A stretch of DNA of 64,000 bases from an uncultured Treponema sp. (GTDB lineage: Bacteria; Spirochaetota; Spirochaetia; Treponematales; Treponemataceae). The notes beneath the pieces were generated by a model. It did no database searches. It was not told where the DNA came from and saw only the letters and a program-made list of their open reading frames with translations. The stretch lies in NCBI RefSeq assembly GCF_945873775.1, contig NZ_CAMCEC010000004.1, positions 81,369-145,368 on the forward strand. The letters run 5' to 3'. The position numbers and the translations under genes were made by a program. Positions 43,980 to 55,045 of this stretch are shown here, piece by piece (the stretch's first letter is position 1; each line of letters opens with the position of its first letter).

Positions 43980-44936
43980 ATGGAAATCAAAGTTGACAGA
44001 AAAGCTGCGGTAAAAAAACTCAAGGCTTTGGTTTTGTCTCCAAAAAACGAAGTTGAGGCTTTTAGAAGCAAGCTGGAAAAAAAATTTAAAACTGATTTTA
44101 TTCCGAACCATGTTGAGCGCGCTGAAAAAAAAATCGGCGGCGTAAAATGCGATATTCTTGTTCCTGAGATTTTTGCTTCGAACCGGATTGTGATTTATGT
44201 TCATGGTGGTTCTTTTGTTGGTGGCTCACGGGACAGCTGGAGAAGTTTTTGCTCAATTTTTGCAAATGCTGTTTCTGCAAAAGTTGTTGTGCCGGAATTC
44301 AGGCTTGCTCCGTCTTATCCTTTTCCTTCTTCAATTGAAGATGTTGAAAAAGTTTTCTGCGGAATTTTAGAAGAAGATGAATCTAAGGAAATTATTCTTG
44401 CGGCGGACGGAAGCGGTGCTAGCATTGCGTTGGGACTTATGCTTCGGACTGAAGAAAAAAAACGCAGTTTGGTTTCAAAAATTATTTTGATTTCTCCTTG
44501 GCTTGATCTTTCAACTGAAACTCTTTCAAATAAAAAAATCCGCGATGAAGTTTTGGGAAATGAAGATTTGCGTCATGCAGCTGATCTTTACACATATTCT
44601 TCCAATTTAAAAAATATTCAGGTTTCGCCTTTGTTTGCTTCTGAAAATGATTTTTCAAATTTCCCTGAAGTTTATATTCAATGCGGTGAAAAAGAAATTC
44701 TTCTTGACAATGCGGAAGCTTTGGCGCAGAAAATTATTTATTCTGGTGGAAAATGTATTTTGGATGTCTGGCAGGGAATGATGTTTATGTTTCAGATGGC
44801 GGATGAGTTTTTGCTTGAGTCGCACGAGGCTGTTGAAAAAATCGGTCAGTACATAAACAAAAGAAATGGACTTTCAGAAAGCGAAATAAAAGAGCGCGAA
44901 CGTCTTATGCGTGAAAATAATATCGCGGTGGAATAA
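43980..44936 (+). CDS. Alpha/beta hydrolase (HSL-like)
   Basis: IVIYVHGGSFVGGSRDSWRSFCSIFANAV...VVPEFRLAPSYPFPSSIED; ATG at 43980. Confidence 0.88.
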   Translation: MEIKVDRKAAVKKLKALVLSPKNEVEAFRSKLEKKFKTDFIPNHVERAEKKIGGVKCDILVPEIFASNRIVIYVHGGSFVGGSRDSWRSFCSIFANAVSAKVVVPEFRLAPSYPFPSSIEDVEKVFCGILEEDESKEIILAADGSGASIALGLMLRTEEKKRSLVSKIILISPWLDLSTETLSNKKIRDEVLGNEDLRHAADLYTYSSNLKNIQVSPLFASENDFSNFPEVYIQCGEKEILLDNAEALAQKIIYSGGKCILDVWQGMMFMFQMADEFLLESHEAVEKIGQYINKRNGLSESEIKERERLMRENNIAVE

Positions 44937-44939
44937 AAT

Positions 44940-46406
44940 ATGGAACTTCTTTCTCCTGCTGGAAATGTTGAAAAACTTAAATACGGATATATTTACGGTG
45001 CAGATGCTGTTTACATTGGACTGAAAAATTTTTCTTTACGTGTGAAGGCGGACAATTTTTATGAAGATGAATATAAAAAAGTCTGCGAGCTTAAAAAACA
45101 GTTTCCTGAAAAAAAACTTCACTGCGCATTGAACATTGCTTTTCATAATGACGAGATTGACAGGCTGATTCAAAATATTCCGTATTTTAAAAATTATCCA
45201 ATCGACGCTTTTATTGTTCAGGACTTGGGAATTGTTCCGATTCTTCAAAAAGAATTTCCAGAAGCGGCATTGCATCTTTCTACGCAAGCAAGCTGCATGA
45301 ACCGCGAAGCTGTAAAGGTTTATAAGTCGCTGGGATTCAGCAGAGTTGTAATGGGACGAGAGGCTTCTTTAAAAGAAATTGCTGAAATAAAAAGCGCAGT
45401 TCCAGAAATGGAAATTGAATGCTTTGTGCATGGCGCAATGTGCATCGCGTATGCCGGCCGTTGCTTGATGAGCGCATATTTAAATGGGCGAAGCGCGCAG
45501 GAAGGATTTTGCAGCCACACTTGCCGCTGGGATTATGATGTTCTTGCAGACCTTGGAGAAAATGCCAAGCAAATTGCAGAAAGCGGAAATCTTGTTTTGC
45601 GTGAACATAAACGCCCTGATGAATTTTTCCCAGTTTATGAAGGAGAAAATTTTACAGCTGTATTGTCGTCAAAAGATTTGTGCATGATAGATCATCTTGC
45701 GGATTTAAAAAATGCAGGCGTGGATTCGCTTAAAATTGAAGGGCGCATGAAAAGTGTTTATTATGTTGCCTTGATTACGCGGGCTTACAGAAAGGCGATC
45801 GATGCGCTTGAAGGAAAAATTCCGCAGGAGGAAGCAAATCCTTTTATTGAAGAGCTTTATAAAGTCAGCCATCGTCCGTTTGCCACAGGATTTTATTATA
45901 ATAAATCCGATGCGGATGTTGCGGTAAGCGGTGCAAGCGACAGTCCGTTTGAACTTTCCGCCGAATTTGGAAATGAGCTTTCTTTGCAGGATGAAAATGC
46001 TATTCTTGAAAAAGCCACGCTGAATAAAAAAAATCGTGATGAAAAATACAATTCTCTTTGCCCGGAAGCAAAAGCCGCCGCCGACAAAAGATTTGCAGAG
46101 CATCCTGATTTGAATCTTCCTTTCGCTGAAAAAATTGACGGATTTAAAATGTACAGCTTTGAAAGCCTTAACATGATCACAAAATCCACAGAACTTGAAA
46201 TTGTTTCTCCCGACACTGTTGCGCAGAAAATTTTATGGGGAAAAGATTTTGTGCTTGTGAATCCAGAAAACGGCGAATTGTACAATTGGGTTTGCAACGG
46301 GCATTCTTGCGTTTTCTATACAAGGCTGAAACTTCAGCAGGGAAGTTTGCTTCGCTCAAAAGATCCTGATTATATTGAAGGAAAATTCAGAGACAGCGGA
46401 AGATAA
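44940..46406 (+). CDS. Peptidase U32 family protein
   Basis: MELLSPAGNVEKLKYGYIYGADAVYIG, CFVHGAMCIAYAGRCLMSAYLNGRSAQEGFCSHTCRW. Confidence 0.95.
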   Translation: MELLSPAGNVEKLKYGYIYGADAVYIGLKNFSLRVKADNFYEDEYKKVCELKKQFPEKKLHCALNIAFHNDEIDRLIQNIPYFKNYPIDAFIVQDLGIVPILQKEFPEAALHLSTQASCMNREAVKVYKSLGFSRVVMGREASLKEIAEIKSAVPEMEIECFVHGAMCIAYAGRCLMSAYLNGRSAQEGFCSHTCRWDYDVLADLGENAKQIAESGNLVLREHKRPDEFFPVYEGENFTAVLSSKDLCMIDHLADLKNAGVDSLKIEGRMKSVYYVALITRAYRKAIDALEGKIPQEEANPFIEELYKVSHRPFATGFYYNKSDADVAVSGASDSPFELSAEFGNELSLQDENAILEKATLNKKNRDEKYNSLCPEAKAAADKRFAEHPDLNLPFAEKIDGFKMYSFESLNMITKSTELEIVSPDTVAQKILWGKDFVLVNPENGELYNWVCNGHSCVFYTRLKLQQGSLLRSKDPDYIEGKFRDSGR

Positions 46407-46467
46407 AATTTTTCTGCTTTTGACCATAGTTTTGTTATGTGATATAGTCAATCAAAGAGGATTGCCT

Positions 46468-48378
46468 ATGTCAGAAAAAATTGATGAAGTTGTAGAAACT
46501 GATCCTGAAATTTTAATCAGCCAGTTTTCTAAAAAATTTTCTGAAAACTACACTCCAGAAGAATGGAAAAAAATTCAAAGCGCATGGGATTATTTAATTT
46601 CCAAAACTTCTGAACTTAAGCGAAAATGCGGAAAGCCTTATTATCTTCATCCGCTTAGAGTTGCAACAATTCTTGCTGAAAAAAATCTTGGTGCGGACAC
46701 AATTATTGCAGGCTTCTTCCACAATATTCTTGATGTAGACAATGACTGTCTTCCAGAAATTGAAAAAAAGTTTGGAAAAGAAATTGCTGTAATTTGCAAT
46801 GGAACTGCGAAAATAACTGGATTAAAAATAAATTCAACTTCTTTGCATCAGGCCGACAGCATAAGAAAAATGCTTTTTGCTATGGTTGACGACATTCGCG
46901 TTATTCTTGTAAAACTTGCTGACCGTCTTGATCGTATGCGCAATTTGAAATTTGTTTCCGCACAGGCTCAGCGCGCAGTTGCAAAAGAAGTGATTGACAT
47001 TTGGTGTCCGCTTGCAAGCCGCCTTGGTATGTCTGATGTAAAAAGTGAAATGGAAGACTTGAGCTTGAAGTATTCAAACCCGGAAGTTTTTCAGCAGATA
47101 AAATCAATTGTGGCGCAAAAAAAAGCAGAAAGATCCGAGTACCTTAATAATGCTGTGAAAAAAATTTATACAGCCACAGAAAAAGCCGGAATAACTGTAA
47201 ACATAACGAGCCGCGCAAAGCATTTTTATTCGATTTACCAAAAAATGAGAAAACGCAACAAGGAGCCTGGCGAGCTTTATGATTTGCTTGCGCTTAGAAT
47301 AATTTGCAACACGGAATCTGAATGCTACACTTTGATTGGAATTGTTCACGGTCTTTGGAAACCTATGGAAGGAAGATTCAAAGATTATATTGCAATGCCA
47401 AAAGCGAACGGCTATCAGTCTTTGCATACAACTGTAATCTGCGAAGGAAAGCCTCTTGAAATTCAAATCCGCACACAGGAGATGCACAGTATTGCCGAGC
47501 ATGGTGTTGCTTCCCATTGGCTTTATAAAAAGGGAACAAACCATGATATGGTAAAAGCCGAAGACTTGAGCATCATAAATCAGTTGCGCGCGCTTCGGAA
47601 TGAAGATTTGAGCGATGAGAAATTTTTTGCGGAACTGAAAAGTGATCTTCTTGGCGATTCAATTTATGTTTTTACTCCAAAGGGCGATGTGAAGGAACTT
47701 CCAGCTGGCGCAAATGCAATTGACTTTGCTTATGCGATTCATTCCGGCATAGGCGAAAAAGTTGTCGGCGCAAAAGCTGATGGAAAAATAATTCCTCTTA
47801 CTCAGCCTTTAAAGAATACGCAGATTATTGAAATTCTTACGAATCCTCAGGCGCATCCGACTCAAAGCCAGCTTCAAGCTGTAAAGACTTCAAAGGCGCG
47901 GCAAAAAATTCATTCTTGGCTTGTTGAAAATGATCCGACGTTTATTGACAAGGAGGCTCAGGAAAAACGTGAGGCGGAAATTGCGGCGAACACTTTGTAT
48001 TCTAAAAAAATTGCCGAAGAAAATTCCGCGGAGAGAAAACGAAAGGCAGCCTTGAAAAAACAGCAGTCGCAAAATTTCACAGGAAGAATCCGCATTGAAA
48101 ATGATACGAATTTTTTAGTTACTATTGCGCAATGCTGCAAGCCTGTTCCCGGAGATCCGATTGTCGGTTATGTTTCTCATAGCAGAGGAATAACCGTTCA
48201 TCGCGCTGACTGTTTGACTTTTCTTAGAATTCCTGCAATTCAGGAGCGTTCTGTTGCTGTTGAGTGGGACACTTCTGCTGATAAAAAGCAAGAAAAAAAA
48301 GACAAGCTTCTTGAGCAGAACAGGGAAAAATCGCGGCAAAAGCAAATTGAAAAAAATCAGTATAAAAAGCAGCGTTAA
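46468..48378 (+). CDS. RelA/SpoT family (p)ppGpp synthetase/hydrolase
   Basis: KPYYLHPLRVATILAE..., YDLLALRIICNTESECYTLIGIVHGLWKP, TGS domain SIYVFTPKGDVKELPAGANAIDFAYAIHS. Confidence 0.94.
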   Translation: MSEKIDEVVETDPEILISQFSKKFSENYTPEEWKKIQSAWDYLISKTSELKRKCGKPYYLHPLRVATILAEKNLGADTIIAGFFHNILDVDNDCLPEIEKKFGKEIAVICNGTAKITGLKINSTSLHQADSIRKMLFAMVDDIRVILVKLADRLDRMRNLKFVSAQAQRAVAKEVIDIWCPLASRLGMSDVKSEMEDLSLKYSNPEVFQQIKSIVAQKKAERSEYLNNAVKKIYTATEKAGITVNITSRAKHFYSIYQKMRKRNKEPGELYDLLALRIICNTESECYTLIGIVHGLWKPMEGRFKDYIAMPKANGYQSLHTTVICEGKPLEIQIRTQEMHSIAEHGVASHWLYKKGTNHDMVKAEDLSIINQLRALRNEDLSDEKFFAELKSDLLGDSIYVFTPKGDVKELPAGANAIDFAYAIHSGIGEKVVGAKADGKIIPLTQPLKNTQIIEILTNPQAHPTQSQLQAVKTSKARQKIHSWLVENDPTFIDKEAQEKREAEIAANTLYSKKIAEENSAERKRKAALKKQQSQNFTGRIRIENDTNFLVTIAQCCKPVPGDPIVGYVSHSRGITVHRADCLTFLRIPAIQERSVAVEWDTSADKKQEKKDKLLEQNREKSRQKQIEKNQYKKQR

Positions 48379-48421
48379 AAACTGTGTTGCATAAATGTTA
48401 TTTTTTTTCTAATATTGCGTT

Positions 48422-49000
48422 ATGAAATTGCTCGAAGATAGAATAAAAAAAGACGGCATTGTTTTGCCGGGAAATATTTTAAAAGTAAATAGTTTTTTAA
48501 ATCATCAGATTGATGTTGACTTGCTTGATAAATTGGCAGAGGATTTTAAAAAGTCTTTTGACGGTGTGGATATAACAAAAATTGTTACAATTGAAGCAAG
48601 CGGAATTGCTGTTGCCTGTTCTGTCGCCAGGGCATTTGGAAATGTTCCTGTTCTCTTTGCCAAGAAACATAAGAGCGCGGCTTTGTCGGATGATGTGTAC
48701 TATTCTACAGTTTGGTCGCACACAAATTCTTGCAATTACAATATTGTTATTTCGAGGGAATATCTTTCTTCTGATGACAAAATTCTTTTGGTAGATGATT
48801 TTCTTGCGAATGGAAATGCAATGAATGGTCTGATTGAAATTGCTGAAAACGCCGGCGCGAAAGTGCAGGGAATTTGTGTTGCAATTGAAAAGGCATTTCA
48901 GTCGGGCGGAGATGCGCTTCGTGAAAAAGGCATTCACGTTGAAAGCGGCGCAATAATTGAAAAAATGTCTTATAACGGCGATATAATTTTTAGAAGCTAA
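48422..49000 (+). CDS. xpt: Xanthine phosphoribosyltransferase
   Basis: MKLLEDRIKKDGIVLPGNILKVNSFLNHQID...ILLVDDFLANGNAMNGL PRTase motif. Confidence 0.93.
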   Translation: MKLLEDRIKKDGIVLPGNILKVNSFLNHQIDVDLLDKLAEDFKKSFDGVDITKIVTIEASGIAVACSVARAFGNVPVLFAKKHKSAALSDDVYYSTVWSHTNSCNYNIVISREYLSSDDKILLVDDFLANGNAMNGLIEIAENAGAKVQGICVAIEKAFQSGGDALREKGIHVESGAIIEKMSYNGDIIFRS

Positions 49001-49021
49001 AAAAAATTTTAATATTCTTTT

Positions 49022-50479
49022 TCACTTTATAGATTCCAGAATCAGTTCAACTGTTTTTGGAATCTTTTGTTTTTCTATGCCTGAATAATTTACAACAAAT
49101 GTTTTGTCTATTCGGAAATTTTTATTCTCTTCTGGAAAAATTGAAAATTCTTCAAGCTCATAAAAAAAATCTTTCAGCGCTGAAATTTTTATTCCATTTT
49201 TTTTAAGCCGTGTTTCTAAAGTTTTTCCGCTGAATTTGGAATTTATTGAAAGCAAAAAATGAAGACCTGAATTTTCCTCGTGGATTTTTACAAAATTTTT
49301 TAACTCTGAATTTTCAATTTTAAAAATCAGTTCATTGCGAAGATTTCTGTAATAATTTTTCATTCTGATAATGTGCTTGGAATAATGCTCTTCTTTTATA
49401 AAATCCGCAAGCGCATACTGTTCAAATGAATTTACTGTGCATGAACAGAAGTTGAATTTTGAATTGAACTTTTCAGAAAGCTTTTTTGGAAGAACCATGT
49501 AGCATATTCTAAAAGAAGGCGAAAGTGTTTTTGAAAATGAATTTATGTAAATTACATTTTCATTTTTTGAAGCGCACAAAAGTGGAAGTATTGGTTTTCC
49601 TGTAAATCGAAATTCGCTGTCGTAGTCATCTTCAATTATGTAGCGTTCACTTTTTTCTTGCGCCCAAAATAAAAGTTCCATTCGCCTTTTTACCGGCATT
49701 ACAATTCCTGTTGGAAAGTGATGGCTTGGAGTTACATGAACTACAGATGCGTTTGTTTTTTTTAGGGCTTCTATGTTAAGTCCGTTTTTGTCGATTGGAA
49801 TATGTTTTATGTTTGCTCCGTTCATTTCAAAAATCTGTGCAATTTTTTTGTATCCTGGATTTTCAACGGCATATATTTTTTCATTTCCCAAAAGTTGAAC
49901 GACAAAACTGTAAAGCATTTCTGTTCCTGCGCCTACTACAATTTGCTCTGGAACTGCTTCTATGTTTTTAAAGCTTTTCAAATGCTTGCAGATTGCTTCT
50001 CTTAGTTCAAGTGTTCCTTGCAGCGGCTGACTTTTTAAAAGATTTTCATGCGGACTGTTTAGGACTTTTCGCATTATTTTTGACCAGATTGAAAACGGAA
50101 ATTTTTCCCAGCCAATAGAATTTGATTTTAGGTCTATGAAAATTTTTTCTTTGTTTTTTGAATTTATTTTTTTTATGCTTTTTTCTTTTTTGAAATTCTG
50201 TTTGTAAGAATTTGATGAAAGGGATTTTATTTCTTTTGGAAGTTCTGTGACAAAAAATCCTTTTTTCTCAATTGAAAAAATGTAGCCTTGGCTTATTAAT
50301 TCTGAGTAGGCATTTTGAACTGTGATTACGCTTACTCCCAAGTGAGATGCAAGTGTTCGTTTTGACGGGAGCTTTTCATTTGGAGATAATGTTCCGTCTA
50401 TGATTTTTGATTTTATGTTTTCGATTAAAAAATCACAGAAAGTCATTGTTCCTTTTTTAGAAAAATCATAAGTAAACAT
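49022..50479 (-). CDS. MocR/PdxR-type GntR regulator with aminotransferase domain
   Basis: GntR wHTH LPSKRTLASHLGVSVITVQNAYSELISQGYI plus aminotransferase I fold (YIIEDDYDSEFRF, YINSFSKTLSPSFRICYM). Confidence 0.93.
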   Translation of the reverse strand: MFTYDFSKKGTMTFCDFLIENIKSKIIDGTLSPNEKLPSKRTLASHLGVSVITVQNAYSELISQGYIFSIEKKGFFVTELPKEIKSLSSNSYKQNFKKEKSIKKINSKNKEKIFIDLKSNSIGWEKFPFSIWSKIMRKVLNSPHENLLKSQPLQGTLELREAICKHLKSFKNIEAVPEQIVVGAGTEMLYSFVVQLLGNEKIYAVENPGYKKIAQIFEMNGANIKHIPIDKNGLNIEALKKTNASVVHVTPSHHFPTGIVMPVKRRMELLFWAQEKSERYIIEDDYDSEFRFTGKPILPLLCASKNENVIYINSFSKTLSPSFRICYMVLPKKLSEKFNSKFNFCSCTVNSFEQYALADFIKEEHYSKHIIRMKNYYRNLRNELIFKIENSELKNFVKIHEENSGLHFLLSINSKFSGKTLETRLKKNGIKISALKDFFYELEEFSIFPEENKNFRIDKTFVVNYSGIEKQKIPKTVELILESIK

Positions 50480-50579
50480 ATTTTTCTCTGGTTATATAAA
50501 AATTGTATCAATATGATTATATTAATAATGTCAGTTTTTGTATATTGTAAAATTTAAATTTTATAAAATGAGGTGTTTT

Positions 50580-51410
50580 ATGGACAAACGTCTTCTTACA
50601 ATTCAGGATATTTCATGCGTTGGACAGTGTTCGCTTACTGTTGCGCTTCCTGTTATTTCGGCCTGCGGAATTGAAACTGCGGTTCTTCCAAGTTCAGTTC
50701 TTTCAAATCATACTGCATTTAAAGCATGGACATTCAACGATTTGACAGGAGACATGGAAAATATTTTAAATCAGTGGAAAAAAGAAAATATTACTTTCAG
50801 CGCATTTTATACAGGATATGTTTCTGAAACTCAAATTCCTATTATAAAAAAAATCATAAAAGAAACTTCTCGCAATGACGCGCTTGTCGTTGTGGATCCT
50901 GTAATGGCAGACAACGGAAAAATGTATCCAGGTTTTGCGCAGGATTTTCCAAAGAAAATGTCTGAGCTTTGCAACGGAGCAGATGTGATTCTTCCGAATA
51001 TTACAGAAGCTTCTTTCCTTTTGGGAATTGAATATAGAAATGAAAATTACGGCAAAGATTATATTGAAAATATTTGCGACGGACTTATAAAACTTGGCGC
51101 AAAAAATGTTGTGCTTACTGGTGTAAGTTTTGAAAAGGAAAAACTTGGTGTTGCGGTTTGCAATGGGAAGTCAGTTGAATATTATTTTACAGAACGACTT
51201 CCTGTTCAGATGCACGGAACTGGCGATGTCTTTGCGTCGGCATTTACAGGTGCGCTCTGCAATGGAAAAGATTTGCTTGGTTCTGCAAAAATTGCGGCAA
51301 ATTATGTTGTTGAGTCTATAAAGGCAACTCTTGATGATAAGGATCATTGGTACGGCGTAAAATTTGAAAAGGCGATTCCATATTTAGTTAAACAGATTTT
51401 TTCTGTATAA
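50580..51410 (+). CDS. Pyridoxamine/pyridoxal kinase
   Basis: LLTIQDISCVGQCSLTVALPVISACGIETAVLPSSVLSNHT...VVVDPVMADNGKMY...GTGDVFASAFTGAL. Confidence 0.93.
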   Translation: MDKRLLTIQDISCVGQCSLTVALPVISACGIETAVLPSSVLSNHTAFKAWTFNDLTGDMENILNQWKKENITFSAFYTGYVSETQIPIIKKIIKETSRNDALVVVDPVMADNGKMYPGFAQDFPKKMSELCNGADVILPNITEASFLLGIEYRNENYGKDYIENICDGLIKLGAKNVVLTGVSFEKEKLGVAVCNGKSVEYYFTERLPVQMHGTGDVFASAFTGALCNGKDLLGSAKIAANYVVESIKATLDDKDHWYGVKFEKAIPYLVKQIFSV

Positions 51411-51417
51411 TTGAATA

Positions 51418-52740
51418 ATGTTTCCTCCTTTTGATGAAGAACTGGCATTTAAATACTGCAAAGAAATAATTTCGCTTTTGGAAGAAAAAAAACTTTCTCT
51501 TGTTTATACAACGGAAAAAATCAGTGCGGAACGTTTTGCAAATGGAATTATGATTGGAGTTCTTGTTGCGAAAAATTCTGTGCAGGAAAATAAAATTCTT
51601 TTTACAGTTTCCGGAATTTCAAGAAGAATAGAAGGAAAATTCCACGATGCGATTTTCATTGAGCCGATTGTTTCTAACAGAAAAATTATGTCAGCTCTTC
51701 AAAAAAATGACAGAGAAATTCATCTGCTTACGGAAAAATTAAAATCTTGTCAAAAAGAAGATATTCAAGAGTTGCAATTGCGCCGTTCTACGCTTACTTC
51801 TGAGTCTTTGGAAAAAGTGCATGAACTTTACGGTTTTTATTGTTTTGATGGAAAAATTCGTTCGCTGAAACAAATTTGTAAAAATCAGCTTCCTCCTACA
51901 GGGACTGGCGATTGCTGTGCTCCAAAGCTTTTAAATTTTGCATTTAAAAATAATTTGACTCCGCTTAGTATGTGTGAAGTTTTTTATGGTAAATCAACTG
52001 AAAAAAAAATATCAGGCTGCAAATATTCTCCTTGTGATGAAAGATGCGGCTTGATTCTTCCAGAAATTCTTGGCTTGAAAATTTTGTATCGCGACAAAGA
52101 TATAATTGTTGTGAACAAGCAAAGCGGACTTTTAAGTGTTCCTGGGCGCGGACCTGAAAAACAAGACTGCGTTGTAAATCGTGTAAAAAAACTTTTTCCA
52201 GAATGTATTGAGCAGCCTTCCGTGCATAGACTTGATATGGAAACTTCCGGGCTTATGGTTCTTGCTTTTACAAAAGATGCTCATAGAAATTTATGCCGCC
52301 AATTTGAAGAAGGTCTTGTGAAAAAAAAATACGTCGCTTTGCTTGATGGGATTCTTGCAAAAAAGGGAATTGCACAAACAGGAACTATGGAGCTTTATTT
52401 TAGACTCGATGTTGAAAATCGTCCGCATCAAATTTGGGATTCTGTTTATGGAAAAAAAGCTATTACTGAATGGCAAATCCTTAATGTGGAAAAATATTCG
52501 AGTCCTCTGGAAAATAAAAAAAATGTTACCCGCGTTTTGTTTATTCCGCATACTGGGCGAACTCACCAGCTTCGTCTTGCTAGTGCTGACTCTCACAGTT
52601 TTGGAGTTCCAATAATCGGTGATACCTTATACGGGCATTGTGAGCCAAATGAAAGGCTTATGCTTCATTCTTGCTATATAAAATTCACTCATCCTTCTAC
52701 AGGACAAATTATGGAATTTTACTGTGAAAGTGATTTTTAA
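51418..52740 (+). CDS. RluA family pseudouridine synthase
   Basis: QPSVHRLDMETSGLMVLAFTKDAHRNLCRQFEEGLVKKKYVAL; TGRTHQLRLA. Confidence 0.93.
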   Translation: MFPPFDEELAFKYCKEIISLLEEKKLSLVYTTEKISAERFANGIMIGVLVAKNSVQENKILFTVSGISRRIEGKFHDAIFIEPIVSNRKIMSALQKNDREIHLLTEKLKSCQKEDIQELQLRRSTLTSESLEKVHELYGFYCFDGKIRSLKQICKNQLPPTGTGDCCAPKLLNFAFKNNLTPLSMCEVFYGKSTEKKISGCKYSPCDERCGLILPEILGLKILYRDKDIIVVNKQSGLLSVPGRGPEKQDCVVNRVKKLFPECIEQPSVHRLDMETSGLMVLAFTKDAHRNLCRQFEEGLVKKKYVALLDGILAKKGIAQTGTMELYFRLDVENRPHQIWDSVYGKKAITEWQILNVEKYSSPLENKKNVTRVLFIPHTGRTHQLRLASADSHSFGVPIIGDTLYGHCEPNERLMLHSCYIKFTHPSTGQIMEFYCESDF

Positions 52741-52754
52741 TTTGCTGAAAAAAA

Positions 52755-52782
52755 ATGCACTGCCGTTTTTGTAGCAGTGCAA
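52755..52782. terminator. Bidirectional terminator between convergent genes
   Basis: aTGCACTGCcgtttttgtaGCAGTGCA. Confidence 0.75.
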
Positions 52783-52789
52783 GTTCTTG

Positions 52790-53920
52790 TTATACATTGA
52801 ATTTAAAGAAAAGAACATCGCCGTCTTGCACGACATAATCTTTTCCTTCTTGGCGATATTTTCCTGCTTCTTTTATTTTTGCTTCTGAACCATACTGCCT
52901 CAAGTCATCGACAGTATATGCTTCAGCTTTGATAAATCCTTTTTCAAAGTCTGTGTGAATTACGCCGGCCGCCTGTGGAGCTTTGTCTCCTTCGTGAATT
53001 GTCCAAGCGCGGCATTCATCAGATCCGCCTGTAAAAAATGTTCTAAGTCCCATAAGATGATAAACGTGTTTTGCAAGAACTGAAAGTCCGGACTCTTTTA
53101 ATCCTGCGCTTTCCATAAATTCCTTGCGGTCATTTTCATCATCAATTTCCGCAAGATCAGCTTCAAATTTTCCGCAGATAACGATTGCTTCCGACTTTTG
53201 TTCTTTTGCAATTTTCTGAACCGTTTCAACATATTTGTTTGTTCCTGCAGGAATTGTGTCTTCGTCAATGTTGCAGATAAAAACTTGCGGCTTTATTGTG
53301 AGCAAGTGCAAATCATAAACTGCATTTTTTTCTTCATCAGTTAAGTCTGCCATGCGCGCGCATTTTCCGTCTGTAAGAAGCGGCTTGATTTTTTCAATTG
53401 CGCTGAAATATGGAGCAAGACGTTTTTCTTCATCTTTTCCGAGCGCGCGGATTTGCTTTGTAATTTTTTCTGCGCGCTTTGCGATTGTGTCCAAGTCAGC
53501 CTGTGCAAGTTCAAAATCAATTGTAAGAATGTCGCTTTCTGGATCTACAGGAGCTTCTGTTTTTGCATCATCACGAACGTGCTGAATGTCCGGGTTGTCA
53601 AAGCAGCGGACAACATGGGCGATGACGGCTGTCTCGCGGATGTTTGCAAGGAATTTATTTCCTAAACCTTCGCCGCTTGAAGCGCCTTTTATCAAGCCTG
53701 CAATATCAACAAAATCAACTGTTGCAGGAATTTTTTTCTTTGGCTGAAAAACACTTGCCATAAAGTCCAGCCTTTCATCTGGCAAATCAACTATTCCGAT
53801 ATTTGGATCAATTGTGCAGAATGGATAGTTCGCAGCTTCTGCAGGAGCTTTTGTTAGCGCACTGAAAATTGTTGACTTTCCTACATTTGGAAGTCCAACT
53901 ATGCCGCAAGTAAGTTTCAT
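52790..53920 (-). CDS. ychF: Redox-regulated ATPase YchF (OLA1)
   Basis: [52 protein letters not shown]. Confidence 0.97.
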   Translation of the reverse strand: MKLTCGIVGLPNVGKSTIFSALTKAPAEAANYPFCTIDPNIGIVDLPDERLDFMASVFQPKKKIPATVDFVDIAGLIKGASSGEGLGNKFLANIRETAVIAHVVRCFDNPDIQHVRDDAKTEAPVDPESDILTIDFELAQADLDTIAKRAEKITKQIRALGKDEEKRLAPYFSAIEKIKPLLTDGKCARMADLTDEEKNAVYDLHLLTIKPQVFICNIDEDTIPAGTNKYVETVQKIAKEQKSEAIVICGKFEADLAEIDDENDRKEFMESAGLKESGLSVLAKHVYHLMGLRTFFTGGSDECRAWTIHEGDKAPQAAGVIHTDFEKGFIKAEAYTVDDLRQYGSEAKIKEAGKYRQEGKDYVVQDGDVLFFKFNV

Positions 53921-54036
53921 ATTTTTTTCCTTAATAAAAATTTAAAAAGTCGCTCAAAGTGAATTTTTAGAATGCAACTATTTTAATGCTTTTGCTTCAA
54001 TTCTTCAATAAACAAAATTTTTGCATGAAGTAAAAA

Positions 54037-54963
54037 TCACTTTATAATTTTGTTTAAAACCTTGTCTTTCTGCCGCCAGTTCTTGTCAACTTTTACGCGA
54101 AGGTCAATGTCAACTTTGTATGGAAAAATTTTTCTGCATTCTTTAATTGATTCAACTCTGATTGTTTTTATCATTGACGCGCCTTTTCCAATTACGATTC
54201 CCTTTTGACTTTCGCGCTCAACATAAATGTAGGCAAGGACTTTTAAAAGTTTTGGCGTTTGCATTTTTAGGTCGCTGATTTCAACATAGATCGCGTGCGG
54301 AAGTTCCTGCTCAAGGCGATTGATTGCCTGTCCGCGGATAATTTCTGCAATTCTAAAATCAACTTCTTGATCCGTGTAAAATTCTTCTGGATAAAGATGC
54401 GGCTCTTCTTTTGCAAGATCAAAAAGAGCTTTTAAAACTTCATTTATATTTTTGTCTTCTTTTGCGCTGATTTCAATAATCCGTTCGTTTGGAAAATCAG
54501 GGAAATTTTTTTGAATGAAACTTCTGGAATTTAGCGCATTGGATTTTGGATCTTCAGTTTTGTTGATTGCAATTACAACCTTGTCTTTGTGCGGAATCAA
54601 AAGAGAAGCAATCATTTCCTCTTCCTCGTTGTGAGGCCGTGTGGAATCGATGATGTAAAGAATTGCATCGCTTTCTTTTATATTTTCCTGCGCAATGTTT
54701 GAAAGTTTTAGGTTCAGTTTTTTTTCGCTTAAGTGAAGCCCCGGCGTGTCAATAAAAACTAACTGCCCAAGAGAAGTGTTTATGATTCCGCGGATTGCAT
54801 TTCTTGTTGTCTGCGGAACTGGGGAAACTATGCTGACTTTTTCTCCGCTTGCTGTATTTAAAAATGTTGACTTTCCTGCTGAAGGGCGGCCCACGATGGA
54901 AACAAGCGCGGTCTTTGGTCCTGCTTTTTGAATTTCTGTATCAGTTTCTTTTTCTTCAATCAT
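54037..54963 (-). CDS. era: GTPase Era
   Basis: VSIVGRPSAGKSTFLNTASGEKVSIVSPVPQTTRNAIRGI; KH domain IVIGKGASMIKTIRVES. Confidence 0.96.
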   Translation of the reverse strand: MIEEKETDTEIQKAGPKTALVSIVGRPSAGKSTFLNTASGEKVSIVSPVPQTTRNAIRGIINTSLGQLVFIDTPGLHLSEKKLNLKLSNIAQENIKESDAILYIIDSTRPHNEEEEMIASLLIPHKDKVVIAINKTEDPKSNALNSRSFIQKNFPDFPNERIIEISAKEDKNINEVLKALFDLAKEEPHLYPEEFYTDQEVDFRIAEIIRGQAINRLEQELPHAIYVEISDLKMQTPKLLKVLAYIYVERESQKGIVIGKGASMIKTIRVESIKECRKIFPYKVDIDLRVKVDKNWRQKDKVLNKIIK

Positions 54964-55045
54964 GCGGTTAGTATACAATTAAAAAAAAATAATTGATATA
55001 CTTTGAAAGAAATAGCTGCCCCAAAAATTTAGGACAGCTTCAATT

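Noticed and set aside
43932-44204. N-terminal extension of metA in the ORF track
   Set aside because: Extension MNINHNPVRSKN... overlaps the divergent hydrolase; the conserved MetA start MPIRIDSDLPA is at 43931.
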